Source: Polytrichum commune
Lineage: Eukaryota; Streptophyta; Polytrichopsida; Polytrichales; Polytrichaceae
DNA length: 60,000 bases
Assembly: GCA_950295325.1 (NCBI GenBank)
Contig: OX485803.1
Location: forward strand, 56,871,554 to 56,931,553
Direction of reading: 5' to 3'
This document shows positions 31,649-41,057 of this stretch, one piece after another; the first letter of the stretch is position 1, and every line of letters starts with the position of its first letter. The translations under genes were made by a program, and so were the position numbers. The notes beneath the pieces were generated by a model. The model was not told the DNA's origin. It saw nothing but the letters and a program-made list of their open reading frames with translations, and ran no database searches.

Positions 31649-31861
31649 ATGTACGGTATGGAGACACCAAGTGAGACCTCTTATAGTAGCGATACGGAAT
31701 ACACAAGTGATAGTTCAAGTGGTAGTATAGAGTCAACGGCACGGACTTCATTTAGGAGAGGGATATCCTTAAGGGCTTGTGTAGCTAAAGCGGCCGGATG
31801 GACGTTAGAAGCAAACAAAGACAAAATAGCACCCGAGCATAAGGAGGTTAAAATAACATAG
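31649..31861 (+). CDS. Small ORF in the gypsy LTR leader (70 aa), conserved core
   Basis: The frame begins MYGMETPSETSYSSDTE, is Ser/Thr-rich, then carries RRGISLRACVAKAAGWTLE and ends EHKEVKIT. It lies downstream of the LTR TATA box, so it would be on the retroelement RNA ahead of gag-pol. Identical copies are at 47280-47492 and 56655-56867 (minus strand), which only reflects LTR identity. The informative match is the diverged solo LTR (26615-26779). The 3' LTR of copy 1 breaks off just before this ORF. Its function is unknown. Confidence 0.5.
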   Translation: MYGMETPSETSYSSDTEYTSDSSSGSIESTARTSFRRGISLRACVAKAAGWTLEANKDKIAPEHKEVKIT

Positions 31862-32003
31862 TTAACTTGTGCATTCTCCACATACGTATTGAAATCGTAC
31901 ATTGAGTTGTTAAAAGTGAAATTCCAGTTAAATCCAAGACCACTTGAAGGGTGAACCTTGCACTATGGACTCATCCAAGTCCAAATCCAATACCGCGGAG
32001 GAA

Positions 32004-32064
32004 TGTGAGCCCAAACCCACTACTCGGACTACGGACGCTTAAGGGTGGAGGGTTTGGCCTCACA
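32004..32064 (+). promoter_or_regulatory. 61-nt inverted-repeat module at the LTR 3' terminus
   Basis: TGTGAGCCCAAACCC at 32004 and GGGTTTGGCCTCACA ending at 32064 can pair over 15 bp with one mismatch, enclosing ACTCGGACTACGGACGC and TTAAGGGTGG. The first 12 bases repeat the LTR 5' start, TGTGAGCCCAAA. Counterparts of 59-61 nt occur at 26485-26545, 28809-28867, 47077-47137 and 56452-56512. Confidence 0.65.
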
Positions 32065-32068
32065 TAAT

Positions 32069-32086
32069 TGGTGCGTCTGCCGGGAG
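32069..32086 (+). promoter_or_regulatory. Candidate primer-binding site
   Basis: Four bases (TAAT) after the LTR comes TGGTGCGTCTGCCGGGAG. A TGG start this close to the LTR is the expected position. The sequence resembles the tRNA-Asp-type site found in many plant gypsy elements but with several differences, so the tRNA assignment is uncertain. Confidence 0.55.
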
Positions 32087-32973
32087 CGAAGCGGAAGGTA
32101 GTTACAAGACTTGGAGGCGACTAGGAGACTTGGAGGCAACTAGGAAAAATTGGAGACACAAACTTGAGAGAAGGGAAGGAGCACCCGAAACTCGGTAAGT
32201 ATTCTTTCTTTGGGTTACATTTGAATTCATTGTATTTCAACTATTCCTTGGAATGAATTGCATTGTCAATTACGCAAATTCAGTTTTGAGGAAGGAGCGC
32301 GGCGAAGGTACGTCCTCAACCTTTTTGGGGATTTGCTAAGAACTTAAAAGGAACCTATAACCGAGTAGCTCATTAAAACATTAGAGGGTAAATTCACCTT
32401 AGGACATTGAACTTTGACACTCACCTCGGGGTGAGTCTCAAAGTTTTGGGAGTTGTCATTTCATGCTCTAGATTAAATTAATATTTCACAAAGTTTATGA
32501 TGTTGTTACATTGAGTCACGATTGAGGGGAGTGCTAACTCACAGGGGGATGCGATTGCTCAAGGTATGTTTATTTCTTCAAAGTGAACTCATTAACTAAT
32601 TAAGGAATGCCTTTTGTACTCGTGATTGTTGTTATCCGTTGTAGAGGGTAATTCCCGAATTGTGGATGGTGTGAGAAGTTGAAGGGTGAAGCCTCGACTT
32701 TTAACATAATCTACTCGGAAGGTCACCCCCTCACAATCGGTATTGTGGTGAGTGTTAATTTGCGGGAAGGTGCGGAGGTGATGCTCCGACTTAACCAAAA
32801 AATTAACATGAACATGCCTATCCCCTATTGGGATTCTTTCACCTAAGTGGGCTTGCAGGTTCTTTTCCTCACCTCCTAAAAAAATTATAACCACACCAAG
32901 ACAAGTGAAAATATTAAGAGGGGAATTGCTAGGATTATGTGTGGTCAAGTGAGGGTCGATCGATTCTTATGGA
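32087..32973 (+). other. Leader between primer-binding site and gag
   Basis: About 890 nt of non-coding leader. It has no long plus-strand ORF. An open frame of 118 codons on the opposite strand (32592-32948) is present in both copies only because they are near-identical, and it has no recognisable motif. Confidence 0.6.
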
Positions 32974-35900
32974 ATGCAACGTAGGACTCGCTCACAAAAA
33001 CCAAGTTTGATAGTAGGACTAGAGAAATCTACTCGAAAGAGGCGGTCCTCTAAAATCAGTGATAGATTAGAACAAGATAATGTTAGAATAGAGAGTTGTT
33101 TGAACGTCGAACCTAGGACTAGGTCAATTCTAGACACCTTAGAACTTGGAGCTCAACTTGAAGAGGAGATCACTCCCTCCAAATTGAGTGGTGAAACTTC
33201 TTCGGAAAATTACACACTTAGAAAAGAATTCCCGGTAGAAGTTGATAGGGGATTGTTGAATAGTTCACCGGTCACCATGGCCGAGGAACGGGGGATGGAT
33301 CCACCACCCATACCCCCAATTCCGCCCATACCTCCTATACCTCCAATAGACCCATTGGTTAGGCCAAGAGGCCTACCAATTGTGGTTCCACAAAATTTAG
33401 CGGCGATGGATATGCCATCTCATCTCCCTAAATTTTATGGGACCAAGGATGAGGACCCCTCTCGGCACATGGAACGGTATATCGAACGGTTGGCTAGCTT
33501 CCTCATAACCGACCCGGGTTATTGGTTAGTGTGGTTTCCTACCACTCTAGAGGGGGAAGCCTATGAATGGTATCGGGATCATGCCGAGGGACATTTTAGG
33601 GGATGGGAACAATTACAAAGGGAGTTTCTTAACGAATTTAGGCCGGAAGTGGGTCAAAGTACCGCATTAAGGGCATTGTCGTCATTGAAGCAAGGAAGGG
33701 AGGAAGAAATTTCGGCTTACATTAGGAGGTTTGATTTAGTGTGCACTAGATTTGTGGGTACCATGCTCAACGACGACACGCTAAAGCAATTTTTCATTCA
33801 AGGGTTTTTTAAGTCCGGAACTATTAGGGGTGTTCTAGAAAGGAATCCCTTGACCTTGGCGGATGCCAAGCGTGCGGCTAGAGATATTGAAAACTTGGAT
33901 AAAGATCACGAAAGGCTATGGAGAAGGGAGGATGAATTGATCCCACAATTCATCCCCATACGCCCTAGGGTGGTAGCGGTAGAACCCGCTAAGTATGAGA
34001 ACCAAATTCCATATGCCATTGTGGACACCGGTCCCCGACCTTTAGCGGTTAGGGAACCGGCACCTCTTTTGGCACTACCGGCCCCTAGAACGGATCCACA
34101 CTTGGAGGAGGTTGAGAGAAGACTAGGTGCTAGCCAACTAGGATTCCAAGAGGCTATGATAAAACAAATGCAAAGCCTCACGGATCAAATGTCATTAATG
34201 ATCCAGAGTCAACAACCGGGGCCTCCACCCCCGGTTGAGTCGGGTAAACATTCTTCCGGATTATGGTGTGTCCAATGTGGCCAACCGGGCCACACGCGTC
34301 AATTTTGTAGAAGTGGACAAAACCGTGACCAAAGAGGAAACGGTAACCCACCTCAACAAAATCAACGAGGTCAAGCGCCACCTCACTATGGAAATGGAAG
34401 CAATAGAGGACCACAACCTAGAGGGCAAGGTGGCCAAAATTTAGAGAAGAAGGAATTTCATCCCTTTTGTGGAAGGTGGCACGCTCAAGGACAATGTTGG
34501 TCCGAAGGTCAAGAGTTTAATTGTAGCAATTGTGGAGGAAGTCATCCCTCGGATACGTGTCGCCAACCGGACAAAATAATTAATGTCCCTTACCCGGTGG
34601 CTAATCCACAACAACAAGCAAGGGATAATATGCGAGGTGCTAGGCCACAAGGAGTACCGGCCAATGAACTTAGGCCACCTAACTTATACTATGACCATAG
34701 TAATGCTAGGCAAACTTTTCATCCACCGGCGGGCTTGCAAACTACAACCGGTTACATTCCAATACAAAATAGACAAGGAGTTCCACCTAATGGTAGTAAC
34801 GGGAGACAAGCGCCTCCAACGGATCCGGGACCATCTAACTCCCAAGATGTTAGGTTCATGGATGGAGTGTTGGAGGCCACATGTGATGACATGCTTCCTC
34901 TCCCAACGAGAATTGGAGAGGAGCAAAGTCAATGGCCTCCTCACACCAATGCTATTACATATGAGTTAGTGAAGGGTAAGGGTGTGGTTGAAGAAGCACC
35001 TGCACTAGCGGTAACTACTAGGGCTAGGAGAGGGGATGCCCCGTTGGAGGTAGGAATAGGAGAGCAAGGAAATTACTCTTCGGATGAAGAGATTAATCTC
35101 TCCGAGTTGGATAGGGTAGCTAGAAGAGCTACTAAGGATGTGGAGAGGGAAAATATAATTTTACAAGATAGGGAGAGGACTAATGCGGTACATGACTTGG
35201 ATAATAGCGATGTGGGTGAATGGGAAGGACCGGGGGTTCCCGTAGACGAATTCGACGTAGTGGGTAATTCTAAGGTGGAAAGATCTACCGGGTACGACTT
35301 GTGGGCGGACCTTAGTACACTCAAGGCGGATATTACTTTCGGCCAACTATTGGAAATTTCACCCACGGCAAGGAAAACATTAAAGGAGGGAATGCCGGTA
35401 CACAAGAGGATGAGGAAGGTGAAAGCTAAAATAGCCGCTAGGATCCAATCACAAGGTGGAAGAGACGTGAAAGCTATAGAAATAGAAGTTGTTATAGTAG
35501 ATAAGGTGGTTCCTAATGTGCTAGTCGACGGAGGGAGTAGTCTAAATATACTACCGGAGGATACTATGAAAAAATTGGGACTTGGACTCACGGGGCCTTC
35601 ACCTTTGGTCATAAATATGGCAAATCAAAGTTCGACTACGCCTTTGGGGATGATCAAGGATTGTAGAATGACTACGGGAGGTGAGGAGTACTTGGTCACC
35701 TTCCATGTCATTAGAATGCACTCCAACAAGGACACCTTCCCCATTTTGCTAGGTAGGCCTTGGTTGCGGATGGCGAATGCTATGGTCAATTGGGGTGGAC
35801 CTAAACCATCCATCACTTATGGTCCGGAGGGTAATAGGGTCATAGTGTCCATTGGTTCATTAGAAGGATGGATGAAGAAGGAGATGTATTTGCCATTGGA

Positions 35901-38900
35901 GAAGGAAATTGATGACTTAAACGAGAATGAGATTGGCAAGGCATTGGTGGGAGTCGTCCATCCCGAAGGTCAAAGGGTTGTTATAGATTCGGGCTCGGGA
36001 AGTCTAGGTCCTAATTTTTACAATTATGGGGATAATGGGGATTATGCCCAATGGCTAAGGGAGTACCCCGAGTCCGAGGTTGATGTAATGGTTACATTTC
36101 ACCAAGTAGGCTTAGGGAGTGAATTTCCTAGTGTTAGTTTAGGAGAGGGCTCATTGTTGGAGCCATGTGAGGTGCTCACCGAGGAAGAGTGGGTTAGCGG
36201 TGGGTTAACACCTTGGGTAGATGACGTGGAAGAGGGTGAGGTTAGTTTAATTCATGTAGATGGGACTCAAGAGGAGGATGTGATTATTGAGTCATCGAAA
36301 CTGGAGGAGCCTTTACATTTCAAGACCACGTCTACGGGGATAGTTGTAGGTCAAGATGTGAAAGATTACCCCAATGTGCCTTCCGATTGGTATCGGAACA
36401 AAGAGGAACAAGCACATGTGTCGGAAGCGGATTGGCGGTACGTGGATGTGAAATTAAAGGATGGAAAAACCCGACAAATGAAGATGGGCTCCAAATTGGG
36501 GGAGAAAGAGGTTAGGGAGTATAGCAATTTGGTGGATGAGTTTAGTGATACTTTTGCATGGTCCTACGATGAGCTTAAGGGAATTCCTAGGGAAATGGTA
36601 GAGCACCGGATTCCTTTAATTCCGGGGGCGAGGCCAATTAGACAAAAGGAGAGGAGGATGAATCCTCAATTGCAATTGTTGGTGAAAGCGGAATTGGAAA
36701 GGTTATTGAAGGCCGGGTTTATCAAGCCGGTGGAAATCACGGATTGGGTTTCTCCTATGGTCTTAGTAAAGAAAAAAAATGGGAAATTAAGGGTTTGTGT
36801 CGACTATAGGAAATTGAATTCGTGCACACAAAATGATCACTTCCCCTTACCTTTTATCACCTTGTTGCTTGAGGAGGTTGGAGGTCATTCGCGATATACC
36901 TTTATGGATGGGTATGCGGGTTATAATCAAATTTCCATAGCCCTCCAAGATATCCATAAAACGGCTTTTACTACACCTTGGGGTACTTTTGTGTGGGTAG
37001 TGATGCCATTTGGGTTATGTAATGCCCCGGCTACTTTCCAACGATTAGTAATGTATATCTTCACCGACTTGTTGTTCAAATCCATGACCGTCTTTGTGGA
37101 CGATTTTAGCACACAAAGTAATGTGGATGATCACCTACATTGTGTTAGGGAGGCATTGGTTAGGTGTAGGAAGATGAGGTTAGCATTGAACCCGGATAAG
37201 ACATTTTTGGGAGTGAATAAGGGAGTGTTGTTGGGTTATGTTGTTAGTGAGAAAGGTAGAGAACCCGATCCGGATAAGATTGCGGCCATAAGCGACTTGG
37301 CAACTCCAACCAATTCCAAGGGGATCTCTAAGTTGTTAGGACATGTGGGATGGTACCGGGAACTTATTCCTAATTTTTCAAAGATAGCGGTGCCCATTAC
37401 CCATTTGCTCAAAAAGGATGTCAAATTCGAGTGGACGGATGCTTGTCAAAAAGCCTTTGAGGAATTGCGGGATAGGTTGAGCACCTATCCGGTGTTGATA
37501 CCACCCAATTGGGGTAAACCTTTTCACGTCTATTGTGATGCTAGTAATGTGGCAATAGGGAGTGCGCTTTGTCAAGCAACGGGAGAAAAAAAGAAGGATC
37601 AACCTATAGCTTATGCGAGTAAGCAATTGACCCCCGCCGAAAGAAACTACTCTACAACGGAGAGGGAGTGCCTAGCCATGGTGTTTTCCGTTAAAAAGTT
37701 TAGGCATTACCTCATGTGCAACCCGGTTGTATTTTTTGTTGACCACATGGCTATCAAGTATCTAATTAACAAGGCGGAGTTAAGTGGTAGGTTAGCTAGG
37801 TGGGTTTTGTTATTAGAAGAATTCGACTACACGGTGGAATATAAACCGGGTCGTATGCATTTACAAGCGGACCACTTGTCTAGGTTGTCGGAGGAGATAG
37901 GAAAAAATCCGGTAAATGATATGTTAGTAGATGATAGCCTCTTTGTGGTCACTTCTACACCGGAGTGGTATGCGGGCATAGTGGAATTTCTAACAACCCA
38001 CAAGTTGCCCAAAGAGTGGACAAAAGAAGAGAGAAGGAAGGTGAGGGTAAATAGTAGGCAATTTGTTGTAGTGGGCCATAGGTTGTTTAGAAGGGGGTCC
38101 GATGGTATTTTACGACGATGCGTGTCAAAAACGGAGGTTGAAGCGATTTTAATCGTTTGCCACGATAGCGCTTGCGGCGGTCACTTCTCGGGTCAACTCA
38201 CCGGGCAAAAAATACTTAGAGCGGGCTACTTTTGGCCTACACTATTTAAGGACGCCCATAACTATGTAAGGAAATGCGACGCTTGCCAACGGTATGCCCG
38301 AAACGACCTTAGAATGGAGATGCCTTTACATGTATCATTACCCTTAATTCCTTTCGAAAAATGGGGCATCGACTATGTGGGTGAGGTCCATCCCCAATCT
38401 TCAAAAGGAATGAAATATATTGTGGTGGCAACCGAGTACCTCACCAAGTGGGCGGAAGCCAAAGCGGTGAAGACCGACACGGCGGAACACGCGGCAACAT
38501 TTATGTACGAAAACATAATTTCGCGGTTTGGGGTGCCGAAGATCCTAGTAAGCGATAGGGGTACTCACTTTTTGAATGACTTGATTCGAGAGATGACAGA
38601 GAAATTTAAAATTGATCACCGGAAGACTACTCCCTACCACCCACAAACCAATGGACAAACGGAAAGGGTTAACGGAATTTTGGTGAGTATACTACGCAAG
38701 ACGGTTATAGACTCGAAGCGGGATTGGGATACGAAACTAACGGCGGCACTTTGGGCATACCGTACAACCTATAAGGTAACTACGCGTGCTACACCATTTT
38801 CCTTAGTCTATGGTCTTGAAGCGACACTACCAATCGAATATGAAGTCGAGTCACTTAGGGTGGCCGTGAGTACGAGACTTACCGAAAGTCAATCCTTACG

Positions 38901-39213
38901 AAATCGACTAACCGATTTGGAAGCACTTGACGAAGGGAGGAGAATGGCGGCTCAACATATTGAGGCAATCCAAAGAAGGAGAAAGATTACTTTCGACAAA
39001 CGACATAAGAGAAGGGCCCTAACACCGGGAATGATGGTCATGATTCAAGACGCACGAAAGCTTGAATTTCCGGCGAAATTCAATGCGGTATGGTTAGGAC
39101 CTTACCTTGTCTATGAGGTCTTTCCTAATAATTCAATTCAATTGGAAACGTTGAATGGTGAGCTCTTTCCTACCCGTACATCGGGAAGTAGATGTAAGGA
39201 GTACCGAGCTTGA
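32974..39213 (+). CDS. Gag-Pol polyprotein of gypsy copy 1 (2,079 aa)
   Basis: One uninterrupted frame encodes capsid and all replication enzymes. Seen in order: a Pro-rich stretch (PPIPPIPPIPP) and a retrotransposon gag domain (residues about 145-320); two zinc knuckles, CVQCGQPGHTRQFC near 432 and a shortened CSNCGGSHPSDTC near 517; an aspartic protease VDGGSS with Asp852; reverse transcriptase with FVDDF (Asp1376-1377); RNase H from YCDAS (Asp1522); integrase with an H2C2 finger (H...GGH...CDAC near 1720-1765) and a D,D35E core of Asp1800, Asp1861 and Glu1897. The order RT-RNaseH-integrase is that of Ty3/gypsy. There is no chromodomain. The gag-pol fusion without frameshift or stop is common in plant elements. 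It differs from copy 2 at one residue that I noticed (GEKKKDQ versus GEKEKDQ). Confidence 0.97.
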   Translation: MQRRTRSQKPSLIVGLEKSTRKRRSSKISDRLEQDNVRIESCLNVEPRTRSILDTLELGAQLEEEITPSKLSGETSSENYTLRKEFPVEVDRGLLNSSPVTMAEERGMDPPPIPPIPPIPPIPPIDPLVRPRGLPIVVPQNLAAMDMPSHLPKFYGTKDEDPSRHMERYIERLASFLITDPGYWLVWFPTTLEGEAYEWYRDHAEGHFRGWEQLQREFLNEFRPEVGQSTALRALSSLKQGREEEISAYIRRFDLVCTRFVGTMLNDDTLKQFFIQGFFKSGTIRGVLERNPLTLADAKRAARDIENLDKDHERLWRREDELIPQFIPIRPRVVAVEPAKYENQIPYAIVDTGPRPLAVREPAPLLALPAPRTDPHLEEVERRLGASQLGFQEAMIKQMQSLTDQMSLMIQSQQPGPPPPVESGKHSSGLWCVQCGQPGHTRQFCRSGQNRDQRGNGNPPQQNQRGQAPPHYGNGSNRGPQPRGQGGQNLEKKEFHPFCGRWHAQGQCWSEGQEFNCSNCGGSHPSDTCRQPDKIINVPYPVANPQQQARDNMRGARPQGVPANELRPPNLYYDHSNARQTFHPPAGLQTTTGYIPIQNRQGVPPNGSNGRQAPPTDPGPSNSQDVRFMDGVLEATCDDMLPLPTRIGEEQSQWPPHTNAITYELVKGKGVVEEAPALAVTTRARRGDAPLEVGIGEQGNYSSDEEINLSELDRVARRATKDVERENIILQDRERTNAVHDLDNSDVGEWEGPGVPVDEFDVVGNSKVERSTGYDLWADLSTLKADITFGQLLEISPTARKTLKEGMPVHKRMRKVKAKIAARIQSQGGRDVKAIEIEVVIVDKVVPNVLVDGGSSLNILPEDTMKKLGLGLTGPSPLVINMANQSSTTPLGMIKDCRMTTGGEEYLVTFHVIRMHSNKDTFPILLGRPWLRMANAMVNWGGPKPSITYGPEGNRVIVSIGSLEGWMKKEMYLPLEKEIDDLNENEIGKALVGVVHPEGQRVVIDSGSGSLGPNFYNYGDNGDYAQWLREYPESEVDVMVTFHQVGLGSEFPSVSLGEGSLLEPCEVLTEEEWVSGGLTPWVDDVEEGEVSLIHVDGTQEEDVIIESSKLEEPLHFKTTSTGIVVGQDVKDYPNVPSDWYRNKEEQAHVSEADWRYVDVKLKDGKTRQMKMGSKLGEKEVREYSNLVDEFSDTFAWSYDELKGIPREMVEHRIPLIPGARPIRQKERRMNPQLQLLVKAELERLLKAGFIKPVEITDWVSPMVLVKKKNGKLRVCVDYRKLNSCTQNDHFPLPFITLLLEEVGGHSRYTFMDGYAGYNQISIALQDIHKTAFTTPWGTFVWVVMPFGLCNAPATFQRLVMYIFTDLLFKSMTVFVDDFSTQSNVDDHLHCVREALVRCRKMRLALNPDKTFLGVNKGVLLGYVVSEKGREPDPDKIAAISDLATPTNSKGISKLLGHVGWYRELIPNFSKIAVPITHLLKKDVKFEWTDACQKAFEELRDRLSTYPVLIPPNWGKPFHVYCDASNVAIGSALCQATGEKKKDQPIAYASKQLTPAERNYSTTERECLAMVFSVKKFRHYLMCNPVVFFVDHMAIKYLINKAELSGRLARWVLLLEEFDYTVEYKPGRMHLQADHLSRLSEEIGKNPVNDMLVDDSLFVVTSTPEWYAGIVEFLTTHKLPKEWTKEERRKVRVNSRQFVVVGHRLFRRGSDGILRRCVSKTEVEAILIVCHDSACGGHFSGQLTGQKILRAGYFWPTLFKDAHNYVRKCDACQRYARNDLRMEMPLHVSLPLIPFEKWGIDYVGEVHPQSSKGMKYIVVATEYLTKWAEAKAVKTDTAEHAATFMYENIISRFGVPKILVSDRGTHFLNDLIREMTEKFKIDHRKTTPYHPQTNGQTERVNGILVSILRKTVIDSKRDWDTKLTAALWAYRTTYKVTTRATPFSLVYGLEATLPIEYEVESLRVAVSTRLTESQSLRNRLTDLEALDEGRRMAAQHIEAIQRRRKITFDKRHKRRALTPGMMVMIQDARKLEFPAKFNAVWLGPYLVYEVFPNNSIQLETLNGELFPTRTSGSRCKEYRA

Positions 39214-39274
39214 CTAGGCAACTTACCCTTGGAGCAAGAGATGTTTGGATTCATCCCCCGATGGTCGCCAATTA

Positions 39275-41021
39275 TGTGAGCCCAAAAGGGTGCCCACATT
39301 TAGTCTTAGACCCTTGAAACGTTAGTTGATGCACTTTGAAGTAGCATGTTACTTCACAAAAATATAAAAAGAGTGAAATGTTAGTCTTAGAAGTACCATG
39401 TTGTAAGAGGCTAGGATGTGAGTTGTTATTGTGTTTTTACCTTCGGAAGGATTTGAGTGAATGAGGATAGGTAAGGAGAACTTGGATTGAGTAGTTAGTG
39501 AGTAGGCTAGTACAAATGGATGGAGACAACCAAAGTGACTCAAGAGGCAAGTGCATTCGAATTGGGATGAATGGAGGATCACATGGAGCGCACAAGTGGA
39601 CCACCTCATCATGGCCACTTAATGGGGAAGGCCCAAGGAAGAATGCAAGGTGGAGGATAAGCAAATTCTCAAAGCACCAATCAAATCACGAGTTAAGCAT
39701 CGTGGTTTGAATTAAGTGGTGAGCGACGATTTGGGAAAGTAAGGGGAGAAAGTTATGGCGGCGGAAAGCGAAGGAGGCTAAGTTTGGGTTGAAGCATCCC
39801 AAGTTTGGTAAAGTGTGGTAGGTAGAAAGCCAAGGCTAGTTAAATGTTCGAATTAGGATCCTTGTTGATCATTTGAGGGAGGAAGACTTAGAAGATAGGA
39901 TTGGCGCCTACTAAGTAGGAGGAAATCTCAAGGGCTTATCGTGAGCCTTGAGGGTGCTCACCCCCTCAAGCTTACTATATAATCCCTCATTCTTCCCTCA
40001 CTCATCCTCTCTTTCCTTTGTGCTCCAAGGCACCCCACGAGTTATAAGTGTGGGTGTGGGAAGCCATATTGGAGCACATGTGTGTGCTTAGTTTTTAGTT
40101 TGAGAGCCAAGGCTTGTTAGCCTTGAAGAGGGCTTGACCTCTTGGTAGAATTAGTGTTGACGTGAAGGATTTTAAAGTTAATTCATGATTCCAATTTGTG
40201 GTACTTAAAGTTCATGTTTTGAATACACGTGGTTGCAAGTTCCATGTTTAAGAGTTGAGCACTTGATGTTGTGATGAGTGCAAAAATATACTTGTGTGGA
40301 TTAGTTAGTCTTAGTGAAGTTAGGAAATTCTCTCTCCCCCTCTCCTCTCTAGGATTTTAGGATTTTAGGATTAGAGAAGAATTGTGTGATTAGAAAGGGG
40401 TTGTTAGTAGAATTAGGGAAATTAGGTAGGAAGATTAGTTAAGGGCTTGAATAATTAGTGAGGTAGTTGGGGATTACAACTACAAAGTTGTGGGTTCATG
40501 AAGGAGCTGGGTTTATGAAGGAGCTGGGTTTGTTTAGTTAGAAAGTAAAGAGCTGGGTTTATGAAGGACCTGAGTTTGTTTAGTTAGAAGCTAAGGAGCT
40601 GGGTTCATGAAGGAGCTGGGTTTATGAAGGAGCTGGGTTTGTTTAGTTAGAAGCTAAGAAGCTGGGTTCATGAAGGAGCTGGGTTTATGAAGGAGCTAGG
40701 TTTATGTAATTAGAAAGTAAAGAGATGGGTTCATGAAGGAGCTTAGTAGATAGCCTACCTAATTAGCTCATAGACAAGTAGTTAGTTACATTATGCTAGT
40801 TAGTGTTATGTGTGGCTTTCACAAGTAAATGTATTTGAGATTGACTATAGAGAATAGTGTTTTTTTTAACACTTGCATCCTCTCTTTAAAAATAAACCAC
40901 GTACACAACTTAATGGAGAATGTGGAGCACTCTCGCGATGGCAAGACAAAGGAAGCAAAGACCAAAGGTGCGAGGGAGAGATTGACATAAGTCACATAAG
41001 TATTTCTTAATACTTAAAGGC
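39275..41021 (+). repeat. Truncated 3' LTR of gypsy copy 1
   Basis: It matches the first 1,747 bp of the 5' LTR and then stops abruptly after TACTTAAAGGC at 41021. The 61 bases before it (39214-39274), which end CCCCCGATGGTCGCCAATTA, contain no clear polypurine tract; see findings. Confidence 0.93.
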
Positions 41022-41027
41022 CCTTAG

Positions 41028-41057
41028 GGTGTTAGGGCCCTTCTCTTATGTCGTTTG
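41028..41057. other. 30-nt filler matching gypsy integrase region in reverse orientation
   Basis: The 30 bases, starting GGTGTTAGGGCCCTTCTCTT, are the exact reverse complement of 38997-39026 in copy 1. They are the same strand as the corresponding place in copy 2 (about 49490-49519). They sit between the broken LTR and the LRR sequence. The ATG at 41048 of the LRR open frame lies within this filler. Confidence 0.85.

Larger units (their letters stand above)
29900..32064 (+). repeat. 5' LTR of gypsy copy 1 (2,165 bp)
   Basis: It starts TGTGAGCCCAAAAGGGTG and ends GGTTTGGCCTCACA. A TATA box TATATAA at 30601-30607 marks the probable promoter, so U3 is about 730 bp and R plus U5 about 1.4 kb, unusually long. 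Inside are a tandem repeat (31120-31375), a small ORF (31649-31861) and a 61-nt inverted-repeat module at the 3' terminus (32004-32064). Confidence 0.95.
29900..41021 (+). mobile_element. Ty3/gypsy LTR retrotransposon, copy 1 (3' LTR truncated)
   Basis: A full 5' LTR (29900-32064), a primer-binding site, one gag-pol frame and a 3' LTR that starts at 39275 but stops after 1,747 of 2,165 bp at 41021. By eye, the aligned LTR portions differ at only three positions (near 30514, 31570 and 31636), so the insertion is young. Because the right edge is truncated, no target duplication can be tested; the left flank is CCAAC. No chromodomain is visible at the integrase C-terminus, so it is probably not a chromovirus. 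The clade cannot be assigned by eye. Confidence 0.95.

Noticed and set aside
32592-32948. 118-codon antisense ORF in the gypsy leader
   Set aside because: No motif and no independent conservation beyond the near-identical copies.
33906-35816. Multiple secondary ORFs inside gag-pol
   Set aside because: They are out-of-frame or antisense shadows of the 2,079-codon frame.
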